From the NCBI RefSeq assembly GCF_037126465.1, contig NC_088202.1:84982160-85046159 (forward strand): 64,000 nt of DNA. The letters are read 5' to 3'. This document shows positions 13,923 to 26,220 of the stretch, piece after piece. The DNA is from Ornithodoros turicata (lineage: Eukaryota > Arthropoda > Arachnida > Ixodida > Argasidae). Under the pieces are notes generated by a model. It made no database searches, was not told the origin of the DNA, and saw only the letters and a list, made by a program, of their open reading frames with translations. Within the stretch, counting starts at the first letter, position 1. The number at the start of each line of letters is the position of its first letter. The position numbers were made by a program, and so were the translations under genes.

Positions 13923-14133
13923 CACTCTTAAGACGGAACTTCACTGCATGACACGACTTGCTGTAAACTGGAAGCCTGCGCTTTTTTGCGACAGTTGTGT
14001 GGTTCCGTTAATTGTCACAAAAAAGGCGTACGTCCCGTGCTTTCCCCGAGTTGAGCGAGATAACGGTAAAAAGCTGCGTATCTGCTTATCCTCCAGCGTG
14101 TTATGTGGTGAAGCTTTGTTTCTACAATCTGCA
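13923..14133. mobile_element. CACTCT-family MITE, degraded copy
   Basis: The left end reads CACTCTTAAGACGGAACTTC. The right half carries the inverse motif GTTATGTGGTGAAGC (about 14099-14113) before the right terminus decays. The centre holds the family's AAAAAAGGCGTACG motif (14028-14041). It has no coding capacity. Confidence 0.6.
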
Positions 14134-17062
14134 CCGTCCAACGCCGCACAGCGCGCCAGCGCAGCCCACGTTTTCCCGAATGGCGTCGGTAAATCACTCT
14201 ACACTATAGTGCCGTAAATTCCGAACATTAATAGCCAAAAACATCGCAGCCCGCATAATAATTAACGATAACCCCCTTGCGAAGCCTATTCATAGGATAT
14301 TAGCTCTTTCGCGGCGCATATTAACAAAACCACGTTGCTGTATATACGAGTTGGTGGGCGCCATGCACGGAGCGGGCCTCATCCAAACCGCCGTGCGGTA
14401 CAAGACGAGCGTCGCTATCCATTAGACTCTGGAAAGGGTGGGAGTGCGTTCGCCACGGGAGCGATAACGGTCATTAAGTTCAGGGCGTGGAGCGGCGCAA
14501 TTAAAAGTTTCTTGTCTCAAAAGGGAGCGCTGCAATATAGAAATGTGCTCTGCGTTACCGCCCTAACGACGTATAGTATCTCTGATAACTTATTTTGTCA
14601 TGCCTATACATATAGGGTTCGTGATGAGTCACGTCTTCAGGCAGCATTGGAACGACGTAGGAAACGTTCTGTTTTTCGGAGGTTTCAATGTCTCTGGGAT
14701 GTGCAATACTTCGGAATCTTTGGCGGCCTCCGTGATGCACGGTTCATTAATACGAGCAACGCGGTCACTTATTTACCCTCGCACCAGAAGTTCTCCGTAA
14801 GTTGGGCCTCTGCCTCTGAGGACTTTTTAGGTTAAAGGCTACTGAATGATAATTGATGTCGCGATTAGCAGTGGATCAGTACGCGCTTTCTTTGCCGTCC
14901 CTATTCAGAAATGTAGCTTTATTACTGGTCTTACTGTAATAGAATTAACGTAAATATATACAGTTGGGGTAACACCACCGTCGTAACGAACTGCAGGTAG
15001 TTTGTAGTTTGTGTAACGTGCTACAAAAATCATTTCTGCCCGCCGAGAGGATGGAAAACATGTATCTTGCGCTGTAGGAAAATTGGCCTTATTGGCACGA
15101 CATGACGAATTCGAGCGCAAATAATGGTACTGTGCTGTATTCGCGCTGTACTGTATCATGCGTGCACGAAAACGAAACTTTTGACTGGAACTTTGGAAGT
15201 TATCCGTCCCCTGTCTTGCTCCATTCACTGTGTCATGGTGCATTACCTATAGAGACGCGTGCAGAAGAGTGCATTACCTATATTTATATTACGAGCATCG
15301 GGAAAATAAATGCCTCAGAAGGAACAGATAAGGTAACTTACTCTAATTTTGTACTCGCACCTATTTTCTTATTTTTTGCCGGCACGCGATGACGAAGCAA
15401 CGCGATGGTAGAAGAGAAAGTAAGATTCTAAACCCTGTCTATTTCAAACACACGGTGGAGGGAGTACCGCGGAGAAAACCATAATATCGAGAAATTCGCG
15501 TGAAACAGTGAAGTGTATCGCCTCGAATCTTACAGTCTTGTTTCGGTTTGCAGTGCGCAGTCCGCGGAGGCAGAGCAGTTCCTCGGATGTAGGAGCCTCC
15601 ACTTCAAAAAATGGTGCCTATCAAACCTTATATTATACAAATCTCTGAGTGTGCATGGCTAACGCTGTATAACTAAAACGGCTTCCTGGGGAATATGAGA
15701 AAGTGGCCTCGCGCTTGAAGTAAATGAATCGAAATGCTGATGATTGATTATTTAAAAGAAAACCAGGGAGAATCGAAATGCGTTTAATTTATGCACGTAG
15801 GCGTTAATATTATGAATCGCTGCTATGCGAAACAAGGGCTGTGCTATGAGCCTATATACAAGAACGGCGGTCAGTGCTTGTGCCATTAATTTCCGCAGAT
15901 GCGTATTTCTGTACCGAAATGACGGTACCCGAATTGACAAGAGATCAAAATAAAAGCATCGGAGATAGTTTCCTCTCCAACTTCCATAGATAATTCGTAC
16001 TACAATTTCTAGACAAGGGGATCTGCCATCCGAGTACGTATTCTTTGAAGTTTATCACTTCGCATAACAGCAAAACGTTTTTCCGCGAACTTTTCTCTCC
16101 AAATAGTCCGCTGAGAGAGACAAAAGGAGCGACTGGTGCAGAATTAAACCGGAGCAAAACTTGCTCGTTTATCATTGCCATAAACGCAACCTTAATTACC
16201 CGAGACTGCATCCTCTGCCTCCCGGTTTCTCTTTTGTCGAGCACGCTACGTGGCGCTCGCGTGCTCTTAACGGGAAAGAAAAGCGACGCCCTGTGTGTGT
16301 TCGTGTATTCAATTCCTTCTACTACGTGCGTCGTCCGTCTGCGTGTGGTTGCGGTGAGATTTGCAAAAAGGCTGTTTACGGGGATGGCTCAATGAACTCG
16401 CAGTTGATATCCAAGTCAATGCTCGTACGCTCGCACGCGCTTATCGGCCATCAAGTTTTCGGTCCCTTGTCTTTCATGCCGCTTAGAAAACGAAAAGAAA
16501 GACCAGCGTTCGGAAGAAAGTAGAACGATTAATTATTCAACATCATCCTTTGTACGCTGTAGAGGGAAGGTATACAATGGTGAATAGCATTGTTCGGTGA
16601 ACGGCTCTTTCTTTTAGCCTTGCTTGGAAATTCTGTGCCTTTGAAGAGATTCAGCTTGGAGCTTGTTGTCTTGTACACAACGGACCTTCGTTGAAGTTAT
16701 TCCAAATGAGACGAAAGTGTTGCATACAACACAGAGCTTGGTATGTCTGCTGGATTGATGTATGTGAACTATAATTTAAGTTCCGATCACTAAAAATGTG
16801 TGAGAAAGCAAGCTCATATTTGCTGGGTACTAGCAGAACTGGAGCTTTTACCTTATAGCCAGAACTGGGTATTTCATGATTAACCGACTCTGTTGAAATT
16901 GAATTACTTCAAATGTCTGTGTAGGGGTATGTAGTTCCTCAAAAAGATGCTACCTGGAAGGCGTTTTGAATTTAAGGCGCAAACACAAAACGTGAGTTGG
17001 AAAGTCCGGGCTTGGGTTTTGAAGACAAATGTCGGCTAGCTCCCTATGTACACTCTCAAAGC
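14134..17062. other. Non-coding stretch, nothing recognised
   Basis: A 166-codon open frame (14335-14835, plus) has no recognisable domain. It has no splice or initiation context that would make it a gene. The remainder is unassigned. Confidence 0.4.
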
Positions 17063-17290
17063 AGACGGTGGTGGTGGTGATTGAACTGCTTGCCGTAGTA
17101 GACCACGGTCAGGTGGGCAACGTTACGACTATCGCAGGGGGGATCGTGCGTCCTGGGTCCACTTCACAGGGAACTGTGAATATGCCGACATTTGTCTTAG
17201 TGCGTCTGAGGAAAACCCAGGGAAAACATCCAGACCGCACAGTCGGCTCCCAGATTCGACCTCGGGTCACCTCCCGGGTTCGAATCAAAC
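17063..17290. repeat. Interspersed repeat, GGTGGGCAACGT type
   Basis: The segment from GTGGTGGTG through AGGTGGGCAACGTTACGACTA, the GTGCGTCCTGG motif and GAACTGTG to GCCGACATTTGTCT recurs, diverged, at about 31665-31795. It ends near GGTTCGAATC, which resembles a Pol III B box, so a SINE origin is plausible. The family is not identified further. Confidence 0.5.
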
Positions 17291-17293
17291 GAG

Positions 17294-17524
17294 GACTTCA
17301 CCGCATAGCACGCTCCTAGACAACCATAATCTCGAATGACATCATTTTACTCGTGCTTTGTTGAAAACGAAAGACTTATGCCCTTCTGTGATACATATGC
17401 AGGTTAATTGTCACAAAATGGCGTACAGCTCCCGCTTTTCAACAACATCAGGCGAGAGTGATGTCATTCGGGATGATGATTGGCTATAGGAGTGTTTTAT
17501 GCGGTGAAGATCTGTTTTAAAGTG
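17294..17524. mobile_element. CACTCT-family MITE copy
   Basis: The left arm (ACTTCACCGCATAGCACGCTCCTAG) and the right arm (TATGCGGTGAAGATCTGTTTTAA) are inverted copies. The inner inverted boxes are GAATGACATCATT and ATGTCATTCGGGATGAT, and the centre contains CACAAAATGGCGTAC. The outermost CACTC terminus is lost on the left, where the copy abuts the preceding repeat. Confidence 0.65.
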
Positions 17525-19582
17525 AAGTCGGCCCAAGATGCAAGAACCCCCGTTCCCGGTCAGCATGCCGCCATATCGGCAATGATACTGCTCGCCTGTA
17601 CTGGTGCCACCAACGAGCCCAACCAACCTACCAGTCCTCGTCGCCCATTTTGGGCCCTTCGCCCTTATCGCCCAAGTACTGGTCCTACGTGACTCTCAGA
17701 ATCATCATCTTGAAATGTCCTCACGTCAACCGAGACATTGACGACATAAAACCATACCGATAACCTCCCACCTTCTTCCTTGTAATACGCTAGGGGCCAG
17801 CACATTTTCGATTGCCATATACTCGGAACTCATCAACGGAAGCCAGTATCCCTCAACCGTAAATTACCCTCGATCACGCTATACTCCTGAGCGACTGGAC
17901 GGAAGGCATCCCTGGAAGGAACGCCAATAAAAGCCTGGTAATCCGCATTAAAAATTCCGCAGCTACACGACACTCCAACGTAGACTTCCAACGTAGGCTT
18001 GAAGAAGAAACAAAAAGGTATATAACGCCCGTCATTGAGGTGCGCTACAGCAGTCCGACCGATGGACTCAGTCGGGGAACCTCAATGTGTGTGGTCCGGA
18101 GGGCAGAGCCGTCCTAGCGGAAAGGGCAATGCAAAAACAAAGCTCTTTCCCGCAGCAGATAGCTTCATCGAAAGAGCCTTCGCCCAAGACGTACTTCCGA
18201 CGCAACGACGGAAAGGATTTCGTAACTGGTTTGCTCCTGCTGCTGGCGCACAGCATACATAATTGCCGCGCGCTCACAAATCTTTCTCGCTTTTGGAATG
18301 CGTTCGTCCGGAGAACAATTCGATGAGGATGTCCGGCGTTAATTATCTGAGGGGCAGGTGGAGGAGGCGCTTGTCTAGCTCTGTTTAGGGGTTCTCTTGT
18401 CGTTGTCCCGTGTTTCGTGTTGTTGAAGGTGTCCGGTGAAGAGCAGTGGCCATAAATAAGAGTATCCTCGTTTCTATTCGTTTCCGTTGCGTACAGAAAT
18501 GGGTCAGTGGCCATGTTTGGTTCGGTAATGATGTTGCGATGGCTGCTGTCATGTGGTACGAACGTCAACGTGGAATTCGTATACACCTCGTCTCGATGCC
18601 CCTAATGGACAGAAAAGTCCCTACTGAAATCGTAACCGGCTCTACGGCCCACCGAAGATTTGGCTTGTGCTCATAGACTTGTGCGAGAAGATCGTAGACC
18701 ATTCTCGTTTATTGATTTTCATTGTTTATCGTGCAAACCAACGTAGGCGTCTTTGGCGATACTGGAAAAGTGCGATGAGACCCTACACGATTAACAACTG
18801 GGGAAAGTGAAAGAATGGATAGGCGAGACCCTTACACCTCGCTTCCACCCTGCTTGAAGTACCTTTACCAGTTACGGAACACAGTCCAAATTTTGATTGT
18901 TTTTGTCGGAAGAAAACAAAAAAACCCTTTGCCGGGGCGTCTGCTGCAGCATGCTTGTTGTTTTCTTTTTGTTGTTGCTGAACTAAGATGTTGTGAAGGA
19001 CAAAGCGCAGTAACTAGCACGACCTGTCATACCAGGCCTATAACCGTGCGCAAAAGTGTGCTCTCTATGGTCTGGGATAGTTGGCGCTGCATTATGTACG
19101 GGTTCGCGCTAGCAGTCTACCAGTCTTTCATATATGCTATTTGCGTAAACTCGTACATAACACAGCGAGGGACGCGCTCAAAAAATCAAAATAGTGCTAG
19201 CACATTGGGATAGCTGACAACTCTGAGATAGAGATCACCGTCTGCACATTCTATCACAAAGCACAAACCGAGATTAACGAACGTAAAGGCCCTTATGAGC
19301 GGCTCAGACACAGATTAATCTGCGTGCTGCCCCCACGCGTTCCAACACCTTATAGGAATTGGGCTTACCGGTAATAGCACTTTCAAAACTGCGGCTGGAT
19401 TACCCGAACGATACGAAATGCAGTTACGAGTGTATAGTCGTCTGCTGTAAAGCATGACGTAACGTCCTTTCTAAAGAGCTGGAATAGGATCAAATAGAAC
19501 CCACATGCCATTTATGTAAATAGCTCGCAATTTATATGCTGTACGTGTTGGATGCTCCGTGGCTGGTGCAATGCAGAAGTGA
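17525..19582. other. Non-coding stretch with an unassigned 172-codon frame
   Basis: The open frame at 18068-18586 (minus, 172 codons) is the second longest continuous domain-free frame in the window. I see no domain, signal peptide or splice context. Nothing else is recognised here. Confidence 0.35.
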
Positions 19583-19864
19583 CACACTTAAAACAGAGCT
19601 TCACCGCTTAACACCGTGAAAGTCAATTATTCGTGCAGAATGATACCGACATCACTACGCTTTAATTGAGTGCTCGGGTTATCGCGAGGGATTTTTTGAG
19701 AGAGCTGGGTGTTCACGCTTTTTCCGTGACATTACCATAAGCATGACGAGGTCTCCCAAAAAGTGTGTGTCCTCTGTTTTCAGTGAATCAGGAAAAAGAA
19801 CTACGTCATAGGAAAGATACTTGGTTAGCAGAGTGTTACGCGGTGACGCTCTGTTTTTAGAGTG
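19583..19864. mobile_element. CACTCT-family MITE copy
   Basis: The left arm ACTTAAAACAGAGCTTCACCG and the right arm GTTACGCGGTGACGCTCTGTTTTTAGAGTG are inverse of each other. TA follows the right end (19865-19866), but the left terminus is eroded. Confidence 0.65.
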
Positions 19865-20010
19865 TAATTGACAGAGTGAGTTTGCTGGTTCATTTCCGCC
19901 TCACTATGGAGAAAGCTTCCACGAGACGCGTGCTTCATAAACATGGAGCAACGCGTTTCTTGAACACGTACTGCAAAGCAAAACCTGAAAGCTCCACGTG
20001 TAATATCTTT

Positions 20011-20339
20011 CTACTGTTGGTGGGAACACGGTTAGCTAAGATCGCCTGTCACTACTTCGCCGTCCCACATTACCTCTGTTGCGCTGGAAAGTGTGTATTG
20101 TATTTGAAGCCGGACCATGTGCTGCACGTGTTTGTTGCACGTGTGCTAACTACGGAGTGCTCATCTCAAATCTCCAGGTGTTGCAATACTATTTCTTTCG
20201 AGTAATAAACACGTGCACCACATGGTCCACCTTCAAATACAATATAGGCGGGGGGACAACAATTTCAAGCGCAACCGAGGCAATATGGGACGGCGAAGTA
20301 CTGACAGGCGATTTTAGCTAACCGTGTCCCCAACAGTAC
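20011..20339. mobile_element. Fold-back element with about 125-bp arms
   Basis: The left arm (20011-20133) and right arm (20207-20339) are long inverted copies. Matching blocks include TACTGTTGG near the outer ends, ACACGGTTAGCTAA, ATCGCCTGTCA, TACTTCGCCGTCCCA, TATTGTATTTGAAG and GGACCATGTG. About 70 bp form the loop. The right arm has a roughly 15-bp segment (CCCCCCGCC region, about 20250) absent from the left. It contains no coding capacity. The superfamily was not determined because no clear target duplication is visible. Confidence 0.75.
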
Positions 20340-20515
20340 ATACCACCCTTTGAGTATAGTATATTCTATCTTCCTCGTCGCCATATTTTTCTTTTTTCTT
20401 TTGGTCCGGGATAGCTATAGATTGGGTGGGATGTGAGGGATAACGTCGGGTAAGGCAAGTCAGTTTCGATATTTATCCCCCCGCCCCCCGGGTAAAGCAG
20501 TGATCTGCATGAATA

Positions 20516-20761
20516 CACTCTAAACACAGAACTCCACCACACACACTGAAGTCCAACCATCATTCCGAATGATATTGTCCTCTCCCTTAATTTGTTGAAA
20601 ATGGCAGACGTACTCATTTTAGTGACACTCGTACAGTTATGTTAAGTATCACGCAAATGTGTACGCCCTGTGCTCTCCACAATTCTGGAATGGTAAAGGT
20701 ATCATTCTGTGCAATAGTTGGTCTTCACCGTGCTATGTGGTGAAGTTCTATTTTTGGAGTG
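20516..20761. mobile_element. CACTCT-family MITE, 246 bp, with TA flanks
   Basis: It starts CACTCTAAACACAGAACTCC and ends with the inverse GTGAAGTTCTATTTTTGGAGTG. TA directly precedes (20514-20515) and follows (20762-20763) the element. This is one of the copies that best defines the ends and the TA target duplication. Confidence 0.8.
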
Positions 20762-22413
20762 TAGTTGACCTTCGGTGGGGGCACGATGCTCGGGGGAGAC
20801 AGAAATATAGGGACGAGGGAAAGGGGAAGGGTTTTGGTCCGGTTATGGAGCAGGAACCTTTCTGAAACCCTTAACTTTGAGGAACAGAATGAGCAATGAA
20901 CAATTGTCACAACGAGCTTCCGACGAGAATATCCTTCAAACCGCTACAGACATTCCTTATGAGTTTTGACAGAAGGTCCCGACAGCCAGAGATACTCATC
21001 TCACACACAAGACACTGACAAAAGCCACCGAGACAACATCCTCATACTCAGTTTGTTAATGCTACTCTCACTTTAAACCACACGGAGCACCTCTGCGCAC
21101 AAGCCCCGCTTTTTGTCTCTCCGCATTACCCACACTCCACTGACCCGCGCAGCCTTTTCAACCGAAAAAGAGAAACAGTCTTTCAACGACCCCGGTGCGC
21201 AAACAATTGCGCCTAACTGCCGTACATAAACCTATTACGGAGGAACACTAACTTAATCCCATTCCTACGAGTACTCGGAGCATTTTTCAATTATTTGAAG
21301 AAAGCGTCCGACATTGCACGAACGCAGCGAGCGGAGGAAATCGCGTTCCTTCTTCTCCCGTGGGGGGGACGGCGAGCAAATGATGGCGAAACTCGCTTTC
21401 TCCCCCCCTTTTTTTTTCTTTTTTCGCCTCTCTATGTTTTCTATATTGCTCAGCCAGTGGGTGATTTTTAATGCCTTTAAAGTGCGTTCTAGCTAAGCCC
21501 CCGGGCGTATTAAAAAGAAAGAAACCTGGCGACAGGGAAATTTCAACGGGTTTTCGAACGTTATCGGCACAGGGACACGCACCACACACTGCACATGCCT
21601 CTCATGCTTTGCCAGTCACGGGCGGAATATTAATGCTCCGATATGCGTCCGCATAACAAATATACGGGGAGGGCGCGTTTTTTGGAGAGTGCACGTGTGG
21701 CCATTGTATATAGGGGCAATATTTCGCCTTTTTCCGCAGTCGTGGACACTCGGTATATGCGGTATGCGCGAGAAAAATGTTTGTCGGAGCGTAATAAACT
21801 CAGGGACGCTGGTTTGTTCGGGATGCATATGAGAGTGGGTGGGAAAATGAGTGACGCCGGGAAGTGAATGGAAGAACGTGGATGCATACATATGGCGATA
21901 TACTGTATGCGAGATTTATTTCTTTTTCTTTCTCTCTCTCTCTCTCTCGGAGTATGCATGTGTGTTTGAAGAGCGATTATACGTACATGGCAGGAGCGAG
22001 TTATTGGACGCTGTTGAATGGTTTGCGATATGGCCTTTCATGTTCGCTCGCGCAGGCGCCGTTACGTTTTAGATTGAACTAGAAGCCCCACGTCGCGGGA
22101 AGCCGTCGACATATTTCGAACTGATCGAGTCCTTGCAGAAATACGCATTTTACGCGGCGACCACGCGATGCTTTGTGGTGTAGGTAAGTGAAGGAAGAAC
22201 TTTGATCGCCACACAATTATACATACAGTCAAACGAAAATGAAAACACAGTACCTACAGAGTGACTGTGACTTTTATATTCTCATTTCACTCCTTTCTGC
22301 TCGGCTGTTCATGAAACCTTAACTCTGCTTTTCTCTCGTCCGTGCTATAGACCGGCTTTACTTTGCAGTGAATATTCCCGATACAAATCAGAGGTTGTGA
22401 GAAATACTCTATA
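20762..22413. other. Non-coding stretch with TC microsatellite
   Basis: No gene was recognised. A TC run lies at 21931-21948 and a T-rich tract near 21409-21424. The open frames here are short and unassignable. Confidence 0.45.
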
Positions 22414-22597
22414 CAGTCAAACTCCTTTATAGCGAACACCTTTTTAACGAAAATACCACTACAGCAATTTTTTTGCGGTCCTGCTGGAGCCCTATAGGTG
22501 CTATAATGGACATCCTTTTTAACGAAAATACCTTTACTGCGATTTTTTTAAATTTTTTTTTGCTGTCCCGTGAGTTTCGTTGTAAGGATTTTGACTG
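22414..22597. mobile_element. mariner/Tc1-type MITE, 184 bp, with TA flanks
   Basis: The ends are CAGTCAAACTCCTTTATAGC and the imperfect inverse CGTTGTAAGGATTTTGACTG. TA precedes (22412-22413) and follows (22598-22599). Internally it repeats CTTTTTAACGAAAATACC twice. It encodes no protein. TA target duplication plus short inverted ends fits a non-autonomous Tc1/mariner relative. Confidence 0.8.
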
Positions 22598-22605
22598 TAC
22601 ATATA

Positions 22606-22708
22606 AGGCCGGCTTCACACTAACGTCCGTGTTTTTCACGGTGCCAAAACGGACCCATTAGGACCTACGGGCCTCGATTGCCCTTGCACGGTGGTGTGAA
22701 ACCGGCCT
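22606..22708. mobile_element. Short inverted-repeat element, about 103 bp
   Basis: The ends AGGCCGGCTTCACAC and GTGTGAAACCGGCCT are inverse at 14 of 15 positions. CACGGTG-type inner sequence is also inverted. It lies 8 bp after the preceding MITE. No target duplication could be called, so the superfamily is left open. Confidence 0.65.
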
Positions 22709-23152
22709 AAGATTGCGTAAAGACACGGAGGTACCCGTGATAAGATACCGGAGATAAGAACTGTAGCTCTTCTTTTACACATTCCTTGTCGTATATACTC
22801 TGCTCCTACATTCATGATTCTAACTTACTCCGTGATGCCCTTTCCTAAACCAGCGATTTCGAAAATTTATTTAGACTTGCAGCGCATTGCGTGGAATTAC
22901 TCCATTAAGTAGCAGCATGCGTTAGTGTTTTAAAAAGTAGTAATAAAAAACGCAACATCATTTTCTATCTCAATTTTTCCGGGACGGGTACTCCGCTGCT
23001 TTCCAACTGAAGGAAAATTACGGTGCTTCGTTGTTGCTATTAAACATGTGTAAAAGTACCCCAAGTTTTATTTAGAATATACACGGTTTTAAAAAGTACA
23101 AAAGTAGCAAAAGTACACACTGCTTCGAACTCGTTCACACGATGATGATGTA

Positions 23153-23975
23153 CAGAACTGGACAATAGGTTACGGAACACGCTAGTGCACATTCCTTCCT
23201 GAGAGTGAAACGCTAGCAGCGAATGGGACCGTAAGGGGGGGATATGTTTTATAGAGTGAAAGAAAAAAGGAAAGAAGAAAAAGGAAATGTCAGCCAGGCT
23301 ATTGCCAGCTTACTATTCCGAAAAAGAAACTGAAAAAGAACGAAAAGAAAGGGAAAAATGAAAGCAGGCACGCAGTGCAGTGCAGTACAGGCACGAAATA
23401 AAGTCCCAAGAATGTCCAGTCAGAGGGCAGACGCAAGGCACGAGTCTTTCAAGAAGCGGAACAGGGCTGTTGTGACGACCCACTGAGTATAGGCTGAGGG
23501 ACGGGACCAAGGAGGGTGGCCATGGACAATGTGTTGTAGCCCAGCTGTATTAGACGGCGATGGAGGGCTTGCCGTTGGGGAATGTGCTGCTGGCAGTGCA
23601 GAAGACAATGAGGAATGTCGGCCACCTCGCCACAGCTGGAACACAAGGGGGAGCTGGATTGGCTCATTTCGTAAAGAAGCAATGGGGTGCGGGCAACGTT
23701 GAGACGGAGGCGGTGCAGCAGTGACGCCTCCTGACGACTGCAGCGACACGCAATGAAAAAGGTAACCGAGGGGTCGATGGAGTGCACGTGACTGTTGTAG
23801 GCGGCGGCCTGAGATCTAAATGCTTGGGCACGGGACCGTACGGACTTATAGACATGTGCCCAGCAGGTAACCCAGTCACCTGTTTGCAAACCCGTACGGC
23901 ACCATAGGCTGCTAGCGTCTCACTCTGAGGAAGGAATGCGCCAGAGCGTGTTCCGGAAACTTTTTTCCGGCACTG
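23153..23975. mobile_element. TA-flanked inverted-repeat element, host of a LINE insertion
   Basis: The left segment 23153-23234 and right segment 23890-23975 are inverted copies. Shared blocks are CGGAACACGCT, CATTCCTTCCT, AGAGTGAAACGCTAGCAGC and their inverses on the right. The outer ends are CAGAACTGG and CCGGCACTG, with TA at 23151-23152 and 23976-23977. Everything between about 23235 and 23889 is a LINE fragment, so the original element was only about 170 bp. Confidence 0.7.
23235..23889 (-). pseudogene. LINE 3' fragment (RNase H-type LINE C-terminus)
   Basis: The minus-strand frame 23889-23449 (146 codons) ends in a retrotransposon C-terminal zinc-finger motif. Cys83, Cys86, His94 and Cys99 give C-x2-C-x7-H-x4-C, exactly the spacing in the large LINE at 62-64 kb (Cys495, Cys498, His506, Cys511). 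The preceding RLRLNVARTP also matches its RLRLRVAFTP. The reverse transcriptase and RNase H parts are missing, as expected for 5' truncation. Downstream on the minus strand is an A/T-rich 3' UTR ending in AAAACATATCCCCCCC, the tail signature also seen at 26221 and 28241. It is inactive. Confidence 0.75.
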
Positions 23976-25780
23976 TAGCTGCGAAGCAAGTGTATAACGT
24001 TTGGCAACCGAATAGTACGTGTATATAACTGACTACGTTGACTACGTCGTATTTACCTGAAATTGCAGTTTATGAGTGGAGTACACAATAGCATTCCAAC
24101 TCGGACCTTAGGACTGTTGCACTATACGTATAGCGAGCTGTCCTCATTGTTACATCAAACTGTTGTTCGGAGTCACTAAATAGTGACTGTTATAGGTACA
24201 TCCTGAGCACGTGAATAGGCATAAGGCGGGACTCTTGATAAGTAAAACTATAACGACGGGACGTCAGTGAAATGTGGTAAAGGAACTTCGTCCTCCCGCA
24301 ATAAGTAATTTTTACTCCTTTAAACTCCCGTTAAGTTACATTTAGGTTACGCTCATGGGCGCAGACGCTTCCAAAAAGAGGGGTAAAGGTGATCCCAGTG
24401 ACATTTTACACTAGATTTTACAGTGCGAAAAACGTTGGATACGCTCTTTTTTTCTTGGGGCTTAGCCAGCTTCCGCATTGACTGCGCCACAAAAGAAGAA
24501 GAAGAGAAAGATCAACAGCAGCAAGAATAAAAACAGCAAATATATGCTCGTGGCTCCCTACATGCTAACATTGTTTTTGCTCTACCTCAAAGAGTATATA
24601 TGTTGCCTCTTTTTCGATCTTCCTGGTCTGCTATTTTTTTTTTTTTTTAGTTTGGCAATATCATTCGGGCACTTCACTCTAAACATAACTAAAACAAACA
24701 AACAAATAAACAAAAAAAGACATATATGAAGAGCCGTTTTCAAAGCCGTCTCAACAACACACATTCTTCATGTTCCCGCGTGCCACAGTGCGCTATAGGT
24801 AACTTCCTTATGCAGAGCCCTTTACAGGAGCCTACATAAAGGGCTCTGTCCAGTTGTGACAGATCGTGCCCTCTATAGAGAGTAAACCCCCTGTACTCTT
24901 GCTCCTATATCAGACGATTGCGTACTCGAATTATGCGCGCCCAGCGAAGACGAAAGGACGAGGGCATAACCCTTCGTCGTTCCGTGCATCTTATTTCTCC
25001 GAGGAAACCAGCGAAACCTGATGGGCGAGGGGGTCCAGATGATGTCTGTCTCACTGTTTCCTCATTTCAATTCTCCGCTTGTAAGCCACTTTCAACACTC
25101 GCCGGAAACCATCGTGATTATCGTGCTCGTGTGTGGTCCGGATTATGCGTGCATGACTCGCCGTCTTTTCTACCTGCGGAGCAGCAGCGGCACAGTATGT
25201 CTTCGGACTGAGCGCGGAGAAATCTCGAGAAAAATGTCCTCTGTCTGAGCCACTTACGTCATCCGTCGACGATCGCGTCTTCTTTTTCGGTGGAAAGGCA
25301 AACCGGGCCCTCGCAGTGATATCTCGTTTACCTGTGGAAGACCACGCCTGGCGTCCTGCCTCGTCCTGAAGAGGTCCTGCCTGGTCAACAAACGTTTAAA
25401 CTGCTCGTGAATTTTAAAATGGGCAGCGCTTTCTGAAGTAAGAACACACCAAAACGCGTAGCACCACAGGGAGCAATCTAAACCGGTCAGAGAACAACTC
25501 CGAAGAATACAAACTGAAAATTCACAGTGGCGACGTACCAGGCTACACTAGGCAATGGACTAAAAGATGGCTAGTATTTTAGGATCCCACGCAGGGCACT
25601 CCTATAGCCTCAAACACTAACTAATTGCGTTATTAAAAGCTAATAAAGTTATCTGTTAGTATATAAACCAAAGCCCAATTACAAGCAATTTGTGGCTTTA
25701 CGTTGCGATATTACCGTGAACGAGGCGGGCGGTTCGTAGATTACTATACACTGTACAAAAAAAAAAAAAAAAAAGAACAG
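23976..25780. other. Non-coding stretch, nothing firmly recognised
   Basis: It contains a CAA/AAC-rich segment near 24690-24715 and an A-run at about 25757-25774. No coding domain was found. Confidence 0.45.
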
Positions 25781-26057
25781 AAAAGTCTGTAATTTTACAC
25801 ACAAGTGACTGCTAACTCTGTTGCCGGCATATGTGCCGCAAAGTAGTTATTAAAAAAAAAAAGTTTGGAGTGCACACTGCACAGCTCCCATAAGCGAAAA
25901 GAATGACACTTGCATTAAAGGGATATTAAACTGCGAAAAGCCCCTCCGGAACTGTGCAGTGTGCACTCTATACGGATTTTGCGCAGCATAGGTTGCGGCA
26001 CATATGCCGGCAGCAGAGTTAGCAGTCACTTGTGTAGTAAAATTACGGCTATTTTTC
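25781..26057. mobile_element. Fold-back element, about 277 bp
   Basis: The arms 25781-25841 and 25992-26055 are inverted copies, with shared blocks such as AAGTGACTGCTAACTCTG, GCCGGCATATGTGCCGCAA and TAATTTTAC. A second inner pair (25865-25888 and 25948-25968, GGAGTGCACACTGCACAG type) is also inverse. It has no coding capacity. The ends merge with an A-run on the left. Confidence 0.75.
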
Positions 26058-26220
26058 TTTGTATTCACCCGAGGGCTCTGACGCGCGCGCTGAAATCTGT
26101 GTCCGTCACTTGGCACTCGCACCAGGCGCTTTCCCGTCGTGCGATCGGCCAACACGCATCTTCAGCCGTACTCACATCCATCGTCACTAAGATTTAAGGA
26201 AGAAGAAAGGAGCGCACATG

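Noticed and set aside
14335..14835. 166-codon open frame, plus strand
   Set aside because: No domain and no conserved motif. Its start overlaps no promoter-like feature, so it is probably a chance frame.
18068..18586. 172-codon open frame, minus strand
   Set aside because: Long for chance but with no recognisable domain, signal sequence, splice context or repeat in the window. Translated similarity or RNA-seq would decide.
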